A DNA stretch of 64,000 bases from Chitinophaga ginsengisoli (GCF_003014595.1 NZ_PYGK01000001.1:864820-928819), one strand, 5' to 3'. Shown: positions 54,815-63,848, counted from the stretch's first letter. Notes: generated by a model from the letters alone, not told the origin. A program made the numbers and translations.

Positions 54815-55564
54815 ATGTATACACTCAAAAAATCGCTTGGGCAGCATTTCCTGAAAGATGAGAACATCTGCAGGAAGATTGTGGACTCCTTACCTGTAAT
54901 TCCTGGTCAGCAGATAGTAGAGGTAGGCCCTGGAGCGGGCGCCATTACCAAGTATCTGCTGGAAATACCCGATGTGCACTTTAAGGCTGTGGAGCTGGAT
55001 GCTGAAAAGGTTCAGTATCTGGAGAAGACGTATCCTGTCATACAGGGAAAGATCATACATGAAAGCATCCTGGATACGCCGGCGCCTTATGAAGGCCAGT
55101 TTACGGTGATAGGTAATTTCCCTTATAATATCTCCTCCCAGATCATGTTCCGTATTCTTGAATGGAAGCAGCAGGTGCCGGTGGTGGTAGGTATGTTCCA
55201 GAAAGAAGTGGCACAGCGTATTGCGGCTACAAAGGGGAAGGAATATGGCATATTGAGCGTGCTGATCCAGGCTTACTACAAGGTGGAATACCTGTTTGAA
55301 GTACATGAAAACTGTTTCAATCCACCTCCCAAGGTAAAGTCGGCAGTGATCCGTTTACACCGGCTGGAGCAGCCTTATGATATCGCCAGCGACCGCAAAT
55401 TCTTTGTACTGGTAAAAACGGCCTTTGGCCAGCGCCGCAAACAGCTGCGTAATCCGTTAAAGCCGTTATTTGACAAGGAATTTCTTCAGGACAGTATTTT
55501 TAATAAAAGAGCAGAAGAGCTGAGTATAGCAGATTTTGCAGCATTATCCCATAAGATGATATGA
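54815..55564 (+). CDS. rsmA: 16S rRNA dimethyladenosine transferase
   Basis: RsmA (KsgA) dimethylates two adjacent adenosines in the 3'-terminal helix of 16S rRNA during 30S assembly. The 249 residues begin LKKSLGQHFLKD, the family hallmark, followed by the SAM motif VEVGPGAGAITKYLL (about 33-47) and the catalytic NFPYNI motif (about residues 100-105). Pairs with the next gene by a 4-nt overlap (ATGA), so the two are translationally coupled. Loss of this enzyme is a known basis for kasugamycin resistance; nothing suggests that here. Confidence 0.96.
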   Translation: MYTLKKSLGQHFLKDENICRKIVDSLPVIPGQQIVEVGPGAGAITKYLLEIPDVHFKAVELDAEKVQYLEKTYPVIQGKIIHESILDTPAPYEGQFTVIGNFPYNISSQIMFRILEWKQQVPVVVGMFQKEVAQRIAATKGKEYGILSVLIQAYYKVEYLFEVHENCFNPPPKVKSAVIRLHRLEQPYDIASDRKFFVLVKTAFGQRRKQLRNPLKPLFDKEFLQDSIFNKRAEELSIADFAALSHKMI

Positions 55565-56490
55565 GCAGGAAAGTATTGATCACCGCAAAGGTGCACGAAT
55601 ATCTGATTAACAAACTGGAAGAAAAAGGATATGAAGTAAGCTACATGCCTTCCATTTCTTACGATGAAGTAGTGGCTGCGATCCCTGATTGCACGGGAAT
55701 GATCGTCACTACAAGGATCAAGGTTGACAAGGCGATGATAGACCGTGCCGGTCAGCTGCAGTGGATTGGCCGCTTGGGTAGCGGTATGGAGCTGATTGAT
55801 GTACCTTATGCTGAAAGTAAGGGTATTCACTGTGTGAGCAGTCCGGAAGGTAATCGCGATACAGTGGGAGAGCAGGCGGTAGGTATGCTACTAAGTCTCA
55901 TGAACAATATCCAGAAAAGTAATCTGGAGCTTCGCCAGGGTATCTGGGAAAGGGACGGTAACCGCGGTTTTGAGCTGAATGGCAGGACGGTAGGAATCAT
56001 AGGATATGGCAATACGGGAGGCGCATTTGCGCGTAAATTAAGGGGCTTTGATGTAGAGATCCTGGCATACGATAAATATAAGACCGGTTTCAGTGACAAA
56101 TATGTACACGAAGCAACGATGGACCAGCTGTTTGAAAAAGCAGAGATAGTCAGCGTGCATCTGCCATTGACTGCAGAAACACATCACCTGGCTAATACTG
56201 TTTTCTTTAACTCTTTTAAGCAACCCATATGGTTTATCAATGCGGCCAGGGGCAAGATTGTGAACACAGACGATATTGTCAGTGCTCTGGAAACAGGAAT
56301 AATAAGAGGGGCCTGCCTTGATGTGCTGGAGAATGAAAAATTATCGACTTACAGTCATGCAGAAAAAGAGCGTTTCGAAAAACTGTTACATATGCCTAAT
56401 GTGATCATGACCCCGCATATAGGAGGGTATTCTCATGAGGCCAGTGTGAAGATGGCGAGAATTGTACTGGAAAAATTACACGTTATCTAA
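55561..56490 (+). CDS. D-isomer 2-hydroxyacid dehydrogenase (SerA-like)
   Basis: A 309-residue NAD-dependent dehydrogenase of the phosphoglycerate/2-hydroxyacid family. The Rossmann motif GIIGYGNTGGAFARK (about residues 143-157), the catalytic arginine in NAARGKIVNTD, a glutamate in DVLENEK and the catalytic histidine in MTPHIGGYS are present. There is no ACT domain, so it is the short form and may reduce pyruvate or glyoxylate derivatives rather than make serine. It is coupled to rsmA by the ATGA overlap, a common Bacteroidota neighbourhood. The 174-bp gap after it holds only the greA promoter. Confidence 0.88.
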   Translation: MSRKVLITAKVHEYLINKLEEKGYEVSYMPSISYDEVVAAIPDCTGMIVTTRIKVDKAMIDRAGQLQWIGRLGSGMELIDVPYAESKGIHCVSSPEGNRDTVGEQAVGMLLSLMNNIQKSNLELRQGIWERDGNRGFELNGRTVGIIGYGNTGGAFARKLRGFDVEILAYDKYKTGFSDKYVHEATMDQLFEKAEIVSVHLPLTAETHHLANTVFFNSFKQPIWFINAARGKIVNTDDIVSALETGIIRGACLDVLENEKLSTYSHAEKERFEKLLHMPNVIMTPHIGGYSHEASVKMARIVLEKLHVI

Positions 56491-56582
56491 GGCTATTTTG
56501 CATTTCAGCCTCTTCTATTATAAATACCGTAAATATGACAATATTTATTGTGGGTATTTCAACAAGGTGATGTAAAAAATAT

Positions 56583-56590
56583 TATATTTG
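56583..56590 (+). promoter_or_regulatory. -7 box of greA
   Basis: TATATTTG, giving a leader of about 70 nt before the greA ATG. Confidence 0.5.
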
Positions 56591-56664
56591 CGTATACCAA
56601 TTTTACAACGCTTCTGTGCAAACGGGGGCGTTGATTTTTTTTCTTATTTCTAAAACATAACGTT

Positions 56665-57138
56665 ATGTCTGGTATAAACTACGTTACCAAAGAGACCCTG
56701 GACCAGATGCGGGAAGAGCTCAACTACCTCAAGACCAAAGGTCGGGCGGAGATTGCCAGAGCTATTGCAGAAGCGCGGGAAAAAGGTGACCTCAAAGAAA
56801 ATGCGGAATATGATGCAGCCAAGGAAGCGCAGGGAATGCATGAAGCAAGACTTGCCTCACTGGAAAGTGCGATTGCAACTGCAAGAGTAGTGGAAGCTGA
56901 TTCCATTGATACCTCAAAAGTATCCATATTGTGTAAGGTAACTATTACAAATATGGCTAATAAGAAAACAGTTACCTATCAGCTGGTTTCTGAGAAGGAA
57001 GCTGATCTGAAACTGAACAAGATTTCAGTAACTTCTCCTATCGGAAAGGGCCTGTTAGGCAAAACCGTAGGAGAGATCGCAGACGTGCAGGCTCCTAACG
57101 GTAGCATGAAGTTTAAGATTGAGAATATTACAGTATAA
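56665..57138 (+). CDS. greA: Transcription elongation factor GreA
   Basis: Rescues backtracked RNA polymerase by stimulating transcript cleavage. The 157 residues have the N-terminal coiled-coil finger (about 8-75, with the DLKENAEYDAAKEAQ tip motif) and the C-terminal globular domain with SPIGKGLLGKTVGEIADV. Full length and normal. A terminator follows 18 nt downstream. Confidence 0.96.
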   Translation: MSGINYVTKETLDQMREELNYLKTKGRAEIARAIAEAREKGDLKENAEYDAAKEAQGMHEARLASLESAIATARVVEADSIDTSKVSILCKVTITNMANKKTVTYQLVSEKEADLKLNKISVTSPIGKGLLGKTVGEIADVQAPNGSMKFKIENITV

Positions 57139-57156
57139 AGGAATACGATCATAATG

Positions 57157-57195
57157 AAAAGCCCGCCTTTGTTCAACAGGGGCGGGCTTTTTTTT
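57157..57195 (+). terminator. Terminator after greA
   Basis: AAAGCCCGCC and GGCGGGCTTT pair around a ~13-nt loop, followed by a long T run; the -7 box of the HIT gene lies just after. Confidence 0.9.
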
Positions 57196-57225
57196 ATACC
57201 TTTATGTCCATTAAAAATGAGGACC

Positions 57226-57621
57226 ATGACTGTTTTTACAAAGATCATCAAAGGTGAGATCCCCAGTTATAAAATAGCCGAAAATGATAGTTTTTATGCC
57301 TTCCTGGATATCTTCCCATTAGTGAAAGGTCATACGCTGATTGTACCTAAAGTAGAGGTAGACAAATTTTTTGATGTGACAGATGATCTGTTGGGAGAGT
57401 GGTTATTGTTTGCAAAGCCTATTGCCGAGTCTTTAGAGCGTCATTTTCCATGTAATCGTGTAGGTGTGAGCGTTGTCGGCTTAGAGGTACCACATGCACA
57501 TATGCATCTGATACCTATCAATACGGCGGATGACATGAACTTTTCACGTCCTAAGCTGAAGTTGTCGGAAGAAGAATTCAAAGCAATACAGCAGCAGATT
57601 ACAGCTGACCTGGGACGTTGA
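57226..57621 (+). CDS. HIT-family nucleotide-binding hydrolase
   Basis: A 131-residue histidine-triad protein of the HINT/HIT group, which hydrolyses AMP-linked or related nucleotides. The triad motif is VPHAHMHLIP; the N-terminal FTKIIKGEIPSYKI and the central FPLVKGHTLIVPKVEV are typical. The start at 57226 matches the family; the frame is open upstream through the greA terminator, which cannot be coding. The 3' end overlaps the convergent response-regulator gene by 23 bp. Confidence 0.9.
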   Translation: MTVFTKIIKGEIPSYKIAENDSFYAFLDIFPLVKGHTLIVPKVEVDKFFDVTDDLLGEWLLFAKPIAESLERHFPCNRVGVSVVGLEVPHAHMHLIPINTADDMNFSRPKLKLSEEEFKAIQQQITADLGR

Positions 57622-58303
57622 AGCGGAACCCTACTCCATGGAGGGTTTCCAGTTTGATGGAGGGGTCGGACCGGAAATGTTTTCTGAGCTTGGTAATGAA
57701 TACATCCATGCTGCGACCGAGGAAGTAGTCATCTTTACCCCATACGTGAAATAGTATTTCTTCCCTTTTCAGGGTCTTATTGGCGTTATCGCAGAGATAT
57801 TTCAGAAGGTCGGCTTCTTTTTGGGTAAGTGTGCTGGAAACTTCTCCGTTCTTTTCACGGAGTATAAGATCATTATAGTCAAAGGTCAGTTTGCCTATAC
57901 TGTATTGGGTACGCTTTTCCACTGCGCTGTTGGCCGTTTTACTCCTTTTCAGGAATACTTCAATGCGCAGCAGGAGTTCCTGCATACTGAAAGGCTTGGT
58001 AATATAGTCGTCTGCGCCGGTTTTGAAACCTTTGATCTTATCCTCATCCAGCGCTTTCGAGGTCAGAAAGAGTATGGGAATGAAGTCATTTTTTCTACGG
58101 ATCTGTTCTGCCAGTGTAAAACCATCTTTTTTGGGCATAACAACATCCAGTAAACATATGTCAAAGGTCCGCGACTGGAACTGTTCCCAGGCCATTTGTC
58201 CGTCCGTGCTATGTACTACATCGTAGCCCGCTTCTTCTAATCGTTTCTTCGTTACCGCACCAACATTTTGATCATCTTCCACCAATAGGATTCTTGCTTT
58301 CAT
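57599..58303 (-). CDS. RprY-like OmpR-family response regulator (orphan)
   Basis: A 234-residue response regulator with a receiver (LLVEDD pocket, phospho-acceptor Asp53 in ICLLDVVMPKKDG, Lys in YITKPFSMQELLL) and an OmpR winged-helix domain (about 130-234, TLTQKEADLLKYLCDNANKTL and RSMDVFITKLRKHF). No kinase gene is next to it. A second, similar regulator of the same subfamily is at 60965-61666. The downstream 3' end overlaps the HIT gene on the other strand. Confidence 0.87.
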   Translation of the reverse strand: MKARILLVEDDQNVGAVTKKRLEEAGYDVVHSTDGQMAWEQFQSRTFDICLLDVVMPKKDGFTLAEQIRRKNDFIPILFLTSKALDEDKIKGFKTGADDYITKPFSMQELLLRIEVFLKRSKTANSAVEKRTQYSIGKLTFDYNDLILREKNGEVSSTLTQKEADLLKYLCDNANKTLKREEILFHVWGKDDYFLGRSMDVFITKLRKHFRSDPSIKLETLHGVGFRFNVPGQL

Positions 58304-58345
58304 AGCTTGTGATGCTGATTATATAAATACCATAATTCATGGTGT

Positions 58346-58370
58346 AAAGCCCCAATTATCGACTGGGGGC
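58346..58370 (-). terminator. Probable ruvC terminator
   Basis: On the minus strand GCCCCC and GGGGC pair around an ~11-nt loop and are followed by TTTA. It sits ~93 nt beyond the ruvC stop, so it is uncertain. Confidence 0.4.
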
Positions 58371-58462
58371 GTTTATGAAGATTTTAATTCAAAGTAAATA
58401 CAATTTATCAACTTCTGGAAAAACGTCGGCCTTAAACCTGGAATTATCTGTCATAACAATGA

Positions 58463-59023
58463 TTATTCTACTATCCTTTCGGGGTTCTGTTGCAGGAATT
58501 GTTCCCATCCTTTGGCTTTGCGTGTATCCGGTAAGACACTGGACTCCTGGAAGAAGTGACACACTGCCACAGCGAGAGCATCGGTAGCATCCAGAAATTC
58601 AGGTCGCTCTTTGAAATGTAGGATTCTTTGTAACATCTGCCAAATCTGTTCTTTATCCGCGTTACCATTGCCGGTAACAGACTGTTTGACTTTTTTGGGA
58701 GAATACTCAGTAACAGGCACTCCTGCCTGCATTGCGGTGGCAATCGCTACGCCCTGTGCACGGCCCAGCTTTAACATACTTTGCACATTCTTACCAAAGA
58801 AGGGAGCTTCAATTGCGCAGGAAACCGGTTTGTGCACACGTATCAGTTCATTTACACGGGCATGTATCAGTTGTAGCCTTTCATAGTGGTCTTTATGACG
58901 GGACAGCTTCAGCACATCCATTTCCAGCAGGCTGGCCTTAGATCCTTCTACCAGTATCAGTCCGTAACCCATCACAAGTGTACCGGGGTCAATGCCCAGA
59001 ATTATTTTTGACTTGTTTGCCAA
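58463..59023 (-). CDS. ruvC: Holliday junction resolvase RuvC
   Basis: The 186-residue endonuclease that cuts Holliday junctions during recombinational repair. The RNase H-like motifs are visible: ILGIDPGTLVMGYG (first catalytic Asp), CAIEAPFFGKN (catalytic Glu), and FLDATDALAVAVCHFF with the C-terminal acidic residues. The start is set at a TTG (59023) that gives LANKSKIILGIDPG; a longer ATG-initiated frame reaches 59083 but overlaps the divergent gene's promoter. Divergent from the membrane protein at 59100. Confidence 0.9.
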   Translation of the reverse strand: MANKSKIILGIDPGTLVMGYGLILVEGSKASLLEMDVLKLSRHKDHYERLQLIHARVNELIRVHKPVSCAIEAPFFGKNVQSMLKLGRAQGVAIATAMQAGVPVTEYSPKKVKQSVTGNGNADKEQIWQMLQRILHFKERPEFLDATDALAVAVCHFFQESSVLPDTRKAKGWEQFLQQNPERIVE

Positions 59024-59031
59024 CCACAGTT

Positions 59032-59039
59032 TATTTTTG
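59032..59039 (+). promoter_or_regulatory. -7 box of the LPG-synthase-like gene
   Basis: TATTTTTG with a TTG (59008-59010) 21 nt upstream. It lies between the divergent ruvC and the membrane-protein gene. Confidence 0.5.
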
Positions 59040-59099
59040 CCAAAATCTTGATGTCTGAACAAAAATACCAAAATAATTCTCAATTACCTGCTGGGAGCA

Positions 59100-60047
59100 G
59101 TGCTTTTTACCTGGTTAGCCTATTCTATCTATACGCAATTGCTACATCATCCCAATCTGAAGGCATCTTTGTGGCAGATGATGAATACCCTGGAGAGCAG
59201 GGGACGCATGGGATTGTTAGTGGTGGTAGCCGGCATGTTTGTGAACTGGGGCCTGGAAGCCCGCAAATGGCAGTTGCTGGTCAAGCCCTTACAATACATA
59301 TCTTTCCCCCGGGCCTACAGTGCAGTGCTGTCGGGGGTGTCCTTTTCAATTAATACACCTAACCGTATCGGCGAGTACGGTGGGAGAGTGTTATACCTCA
59401 GAAGCAACAGAAGTAAGCTGAAAGCCATCGCGGCCACCATGGTAGGTAGCTTTAGCCAGCTTATCGTCACTATTATCTTTGGGTTAACAGGACTTTGCTA
59501 TTATATCAACAAGTTCCCGCTGGTAAAGGGGAACGGCTATTTTGCCCCCCATTTCTGGGAGAAAATCCTGTTTGGATTGCTAATAGTTATTTGCGCCTTG
59601 GTCATATTGTTATATTTTCGGTTGCAGATCATCCTGGCGATATTTGAAAAGATCCCATTGTTGAGAAAGGCCCGGATATTTGTCCAGATCATTGTTCGTT
59701 ACTCAGCCGGCGACCTTGAGCATCTATTGCTGCTTTCTGCCATCAGATACATTGTCTTCTCGGCACAGTATTTGATTTTGCTTGACACATTGGGCGTGGA
59801 GATGATTTGGTGGCAAGGTTTTTTGATGAATGCTGTTGTTTATCTTGTAATGGCCCTGGTACCTACTATCGCTATTGCGGAACTTGGACTCAGAGGAAAG
59901 GTCAGCCTGTACTTTATGGGATTACTGAGTACCAATAGTCCCGGAATTATCGCAGCCACTGTATGCATCTGGTTTATCAACCTGGTTTTGCCAGCCATTC
60001 TGGGAAGTGTGTTGTTGCTGGGAATAAAGATTTTTAAGGAAAAATAG
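59100..60047 (+). CDS. LPG synthase transmembrane-domain protein (flippase-like)
   Basis: A 315-residue integral membrane protein related to the transmembrane half of lysylphosphatidylglycerol synthase (UPF0104/DUF2156-less type), with about eight hydrophobic segments (for example GLLVVVAGMFVNWGL, FGLLIVICALVILLYF, IAATVCIWFINLVLPAILG) and the family stretch SFSINTPNRIGEYGGR. No aminoacyl-transferase domain is attached. The GTG at 59100 is the first standard start, but the frame is open back to 59052, and the upstream residues NKNTKIILNYLLGAV look like the beginning of the first helix; only a CTG (59055) is available there. It runs into the next gene with a 9-nt gap. Confidence 0.8.
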   Translation: MLFTWLAYSIYTQLLHHPNLKASLWQMMNTLESRGRMGLLVVVAGMFVNWGLEARKWQLLVKPLQYISFPRAYSAVLSGVSFSINTPNRIGEYGGRVLYLRSNRSKLKAIAATMVGSFSQLIVTIIFGLTGLCYYINKFPLVKGNGYFAPHFWEKILFGLLIVICALVILLYFRLQIILAIFEKIPLLRKARIFVQIIVRYSAGDLEHLLLLSAIRYIVFSAQYLILLDTLGVEMIWWQGFLMNAVVYLVMALVPTIAIAELGLRGKVSLYFMGLLSTNSPGIIAATVCIWFINLVLPAILGSVLLLGIKIFKEK

Positions 60048-60056
60048 CTTTCATCA

Positions 60057-60845
60057 ATGAGGTGTCTTCTACTGATTATCATTAGTCTGGCCACTATCCG
60101 ACCCGCAATTGCACAGAGTGAATTCTGCGGAATTCACAATACCGCCTTCTTAGCCGGAGAAAGTATAACGCTCAAGGTCTATTACACCCTTGGTAAGCTC
60201 TTTATCGGCGCTGGCGAAGCAGTGTTTACTTGTAACCTGGAAAAACTCAATGGGAGAGACGTCTATCACGTGACGGGCGAAGGTAAAACATTCCGTACCT
60301 ATGACTGGTTCTTCAAAGTAAGGGATAAGTACGAAAGTTATATTGATACCGCTACAATGCTGCCTCAACGCTTTATCAGGAACGTAAATGAAGGCGGCTA
60401 TAAGATATACGACAACGTTACCTTCGATCAGGCCCACAATACCGCTGTCGGTACTGAATCTACCATTAAAACCCCCGGCTGTGTACAGGACGTGATCAGC
60501 GCTATTTATTATGCGAGGAATATCAATTTTGATAAGTACAAACCCGGCGATAAGATCCACTTTGACATGTACCTGGATAATAAAATTTACAATATCTATA
60601 TCCGTTATATAGGCAAAGAGACCGTAGAAACCAAGTTTGGCAAGTTCCGCGCCATCAAGTTCGCGCCGCTACTTCTACAGGGTTCAATGTTTGAAGGAGG
60701 GGAAAAAATGACGGTATGGGTAAGCGATGATGCTAATAAAGTACCACTGCGTATTGACAGTCCTATCTCTGTAGGTAGTGTAAAAGTGGATATGGTGGCC
60801 TATAAGAACCTGCGTTATAACTTCACTTCCCTGATCAGTAAATAG
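60057..60845 (+). CDS. DUF3108 family secreted protein
   Basis: A 262-residue exported protein; signal peptide MRCLLLIIISLATIRPAIAQ. The mature part is beta-rich and matches the DUF3108 pattern: YYTLGKLFIGAGEAVF near the start, KTFRTYDWFFKVRDKYESYID in the middle and VWVSDDANKVPLRID near the end. Function unknown; the family is thought to have a lipid-binding-like beta fold. It is likely co-transcribed with the membrane protein upstream. Confidence 0.82.
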   Translation: MRCLLLIIISLATIRPAIAQSEFCGIHNTAFLAGESITLKVYYTLGKLFIGAGEAVFTCNLEKLNGRDVYHVTGEGKTFRTYDWFFKVRDKYESYIDTATMLPQRFIRNVNEGGYKIYDNVTFDQAHNTAVGTESTIKTPGCVQDVISAIYYARNINFDKYKPGDKIHFDMYLDNKIYNIYIRYIGKETVETKFGKFRAIKFAPLLLQGSMFEGGEKMTVWVSDDANKVPLRIDSPISVGSVKVDMVAYKNLRYNFTSLISK

Positions 60846-60931
60846 CCCCGGACAGACATACTCATCCCCTTTTCACCTAATTTTAACTTTCTGTATGCAA
60901 GGGCCTGGCATGGGCACACTGTAATAATACC

Positions 60932-60939
60932 TATATTTG
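60932..60939 (+). promoter_or_regulatory. -7 box of the second RprY-like gene
   Basis: TATATTTG, 25 nt before the ATG at 60965. Confidence 0.5.
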
Positions 60940-60964
60940 TTTGCACATTAATACTTTATTGAAT

Positions 60965-61666
60965 ATGGAAGAACGTAAACCAAAAATATTGCTGGCGGAA
61001 GACGATACCAACCTGGGGATGGTATTGAAGAATTATCTTGAGCTGAATGACTATGATGTAGAGCTGTGCCGCGATGGTATACTGGCATTAGCTGCATTCA
61101 GACGTGAGAAGTTTGACATCTGCCTGCTGGACATTATGATGCCCAATATGGATGGTTTTAAGCTGGCAGAAGAGATCCGTGATGTGGATCCGGATATCCC
61201 GCTGTTCTTCCTCTCTGCTAAAACAATGAAGGAAGATGTGATCCATGGTTATAAACTGGGAGCAGATGATTATATCGCCAAACCTTTTGACAGCGAACTG
61301 TTGCTGCTGAAAATAAAGGCTATCCTGAAACGTAACCAGGAGCTCAACAGTAAAGAAGAAGAACAACATGAATTCAGGATCGGACGTTATGCATTCAATG
61401 CCCGCCTGCGTACCCTGACAAGAGAAGGTGATTCTCATACACTGTCCCCTAAAGAGAATGAATTACTGCGTATGCTGTGTGAACATAAGAATGACCTGCT
61501 GCCAAGAGAACTGGCGCTGAAGAAGATATGGGGTAGTGATACCTATTTTAATGGACGCAGTATGGACGTTTACATTGCCAAACTTCGTAAGTACCTGAAA
61601 GAAGATCCAGATATCGAGATTGTCAATATACATGGTAATGGCTTCCGCCTGGTGGTAAAGGACTGA
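60965..61666 (+). CDS. RprY-like OmpR-family response regulator (orphan)
   Basis: A 233-residue response regulator: receiver with LLAEDD pocket, Asp56 in ICLLDIMMPNMDG and Lys in YIAKPFDSELLLL, then a winged-helix output domain (TLSPKENELLRMLCEHKN, RSMDVYIAKLRKYL). It is clearly similar to the regulator at 57599-58303; both belong to the RprY-like group widespread in Bacteroidota. The ATG at 60965 (MEERKPKILL) is chosen because it follows the -7 box at a normal distance; a codon eight residues earlier overlaps that box region. No kinase adjacent in the same direction; the next gene is a different regulator. Confidence 0.88.
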   Translation: MEERKPKILLAEDDTNLGMVLKNYLELNDYDVELCRDGILALAAFRREKFDICLLDIMMPNMDGFKLAEEIRDVDPDIPLFFLSAKTMKEDVIHGYKLGADDYIAKPFDSELLLLKIKAILKRNQELNSKEEEQHEFRIGRYAFNARLRTLTREGDSHTLSPKENELLRMLCEHKNDLLPRELALKKIWGSDTYFNGRSMDVYIAKLRKYLKEDPDIEIVNIHGNGFRLVVKD

Positions 61667-61764
61667 TCATATTAAGAAAGTTATTGGGAGAGCTCCCGGC
61701 GAAGAGACCTGACCGTTTCGACCTCCGCCTGGAGCTTTCTGTTTGTGGCAAATCATAGAGATGT

Positions 61765-62478
61765 ATGAAACTTTTACTTATTGAAGATGAACCATCAGTA
61801 GTATCGTTCATACACCGTTATCTCACAGAAGCGGGGTACGACGTAAGTGTGGCAATGGACGGGCAGTCCGGTCTGCAGATGGCTACTGAACACAGTTTCC
61901 AGCTGATCATCCTGGATGTGATGTTGCCTGGTATGAATGGGATAGCCGTTTGTAAAGCGCTACGTAAACAAAACGATACAACTCCCATCCTGATGCTTAC
62001 TGCCCTTGGCTCTACCGAAAATGTAGTGGCCGGTCTGGACAGTGGTGCCGACGACTACCTGGTGAAGCCCTTCAAACAGGCCGAACTGCTGGCCCGCATA
62101 CGCTCTCTGTTGCGCCGTAATCCTGATAATGCTGTCAATACTGCCAACGTTGTGGTTAATAACAACCATACCGCCAATGTTCTGAAAGTAGCCGATCTTG
62201 AACTGGACCTCAATACAAAAAGCGCCAGCCGTTACGGTGAAAATATTGTGTTGACCGCTACTGAATACAGACTGTTGGAATACATGATGAGAAACCCCCG
62301 CCGTGTGCTTTCCAGAATGGAAATACTGGAAAATGTATGGGGCGTTGATTTCAATATGAATACCAAAGTAGTGGATGTTTATGTCAATTACCTGCGCAAA
62401 AAAGTAAACCGTAAAGAGCAGCCTGCCTTGATTCAGACTGTAGTGGGCATGGGGTATATGTTGAAAGAAGAAGAATGA
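61765..62478 (+). CDS. OmpR-family response regulator paired with a kinase
   Basis: A 237-residue response regulator (receiver with Asp51 in IILDVMLPGMNG and YLVKPFKQAELL; winged-helix domain from about residue 140, with LTATEYRLLEYMMRNPRRVL and NTKVVDVYVNYLRKKV). It overlaps the kinase gene by 4 nt (ATGA). The 98-bp gap upstream holds no clear promoter. This pair is likely to control the genes just beyond the window end through the direct repeats at 63859-63917. Confidence 0.9.
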   Translation: MKLLLIEDEPSVVSFIHRYLTEAGYDVSVAMDGQSGLQMATEHSFQLIILDVMLPGMNGIAVCKALRKQNDTTPILMLTALGSTENVVAGLDSGADDYLVKPFKQAELLARIRSLLRRNPDNAVNTANVVVNNNHTANVLKVADLELDLNTKSASRYGENIVLTATEYRLLEYMMRNPRRVLSRMEILENVWGVDFNMNTKVVDVYVNYLRKKVNRKEQPALIQTVVGMGYMLKEEE

Positions 62479-63848
62479 CCATACGTAATAAGATATTAGG
62501 TTTATTCACGGCGCTCACCGTCTCCATTATCCTGATGATGGCGGCTTTCGCCTATTTCCTCATCAATCGTCAGTCTTTCGATGACTTCTACAAGCGACTT
62601 GAGATCAGGGCTTATATCGCAGCCAGGGCCAGGTTGACGCAAGATAAAGACAACAGTGCCACGTATGCTGAGATCCGGAATGAGCACCTGGAACGCCTGC
62701 CACACGAAAAAGAATATTTTATAAGAATAGATACGACCGGCAGTCCTGCTCCAGATCCCGGCCTGAAGCCCCTACGGCAGCATTTCTATGATAATATAAA
62801 GACAGAAGGAAAAGCCACTTACCGCTATAAGGACACGTTTTACCAGGGAGTATTGTTTGAGAATGAATCCGGCAAATATATCGTGATCGTTTCCGCCAGT
62901 AATGTATATGGTCAGCAGTTTATGACCGAACTGAGAAGGACCCTGCTGATCTGTATGGCCATTGCCGCTGTTGTAGTCGTAACTACAGGGCTTTTCTTTT
63001 CCCGGTATATCCTGCAGCCGGTGCGCCAGATCACTTCCCGTGTAAAAGATATCAGGGCCCATAATCTGCACCTGCGACTGGATACCCCCACCAGCAGAGA
63101 CGAAATGACAGAGCTGGCCCAGACCTTCAATAACATGCTGGACCGCCTGGAAACAGCTTTCGAAACACAGAATAACTTTGTTAGTAATGCTTCTCATGAA
63201 CTGGGTACCCCGCTGACCGCCATTATCGGAGAGGCTGAACTGGCCCTGAATAAGCAACGTAATGACGAACAGTACCGGCAGTCACTGTCAGTAATACTGA
63301 AAGAAGCAGAAAGATTGGAACATATTACGAAAAGCCTGCTAAGCCTTGCACAAACAGGATTTGACGGGAAGAGACAACAGCTGGAGAAGATACGCACAGA
63401 TGAGCTGATCTTTACAGTAAAAGAAACAATAGACCGTATCAACCCGGAAAACCAGGTAGAGATCGACTATACCATGCTACCCGAAGAAGAAGATAAACTC
63501 ATTATATTAGGGAATGCACAGCTGTTGCAACTGGCATTAAGTAATATTGTACAGAACGCCTGTAAATACTCCGATAACCGTCCCGCATCTGTGGCACTGG
63601 CGGCTACCGATAAGAACAATATCATCATCATCAAAGACAATGGTATAGGTATTCCAGCCCGGGATATGCCTTTTATTTACGATCCTTTTTATCGTGCTTC
63701 CAACACCGGCGGATATAAGGGCTATGGTATCGGCTTGCCGCTGGCGCGTAATATTATACGCCTGCACGGAGGCAATATCGTTGTTAATAGCAGAGAGAAT
63801 CAGGGAACTGAGATCAGGATTGTATTACCGACATATACACGGTCGTGA
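62475..63848 (+). CDS. Sensor histidine kinase with HAMP domain
   Basis: A 457-residue membrane kinase. Two transmembrane helices (about 8-28 and 155-177) enclose a ~125-residue periplasmic sensor region. A HAMP domain (about 178-230, RYILQPVRQITSRVKDI) leads to the HisKA motif NASHELGTPLTAI with the phospho-acceptor His241; the residue after HEL is Gly where Arg or Lys is more usual. The N box is NIVQNACKYSD, and the catalytic G boxes DNGIGI and GYGIGLPLARNII are present. It is coupled to the response regulator at 61765, and together they form a classical two-component system of the copper/envelope-stress type by domain layout. Confidence 0.9.
   Translation: MTIRNKILGLFTALTVSIILMMAAFAYFLINRQSFDDFYKRLEIRAYIAARARLTQDKDNSATYAEIRNEHLERLPHEKEYFIRIDTTGSPAPDPGLKPLRQHFYDNIKTEGKATYRYKDTFYQGVLFENESGKYIVIVSASNVYGQQFMTELRRTLLICMAIAAVVVVTTGLFFSRYILQPVRQITSRVKDIRAHNLHLRLDTPTSRDEMTELAQTFNNMLDRLETAFETQNNFVSNASHELGTPLTAIIGEAELALNKQRNDEQYRQSLSVILKEAERLEHITKSLLSLAQTGFDGKRQQLEKIRTDELIFTVKETIDRINPENQVEIDYTMLPEEEDKLIILGNAQLLQLALSNIVQNACKYSDNRPASVALAATDKNNIIIIKDNGIGIPARDMPFIYDPFYRASNTGGYKGYGIGLPLARNIIRLHGGNIVVNSRENQGTEIRIVLPTYTRS

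Noticed and set aside
58375..58587. 70-codon open frame between the response regulator and ruvC
   Set aside because: It overlaps the ruvC 3' end antisense, begins in the likely ruvC terminator and shows no protein features.
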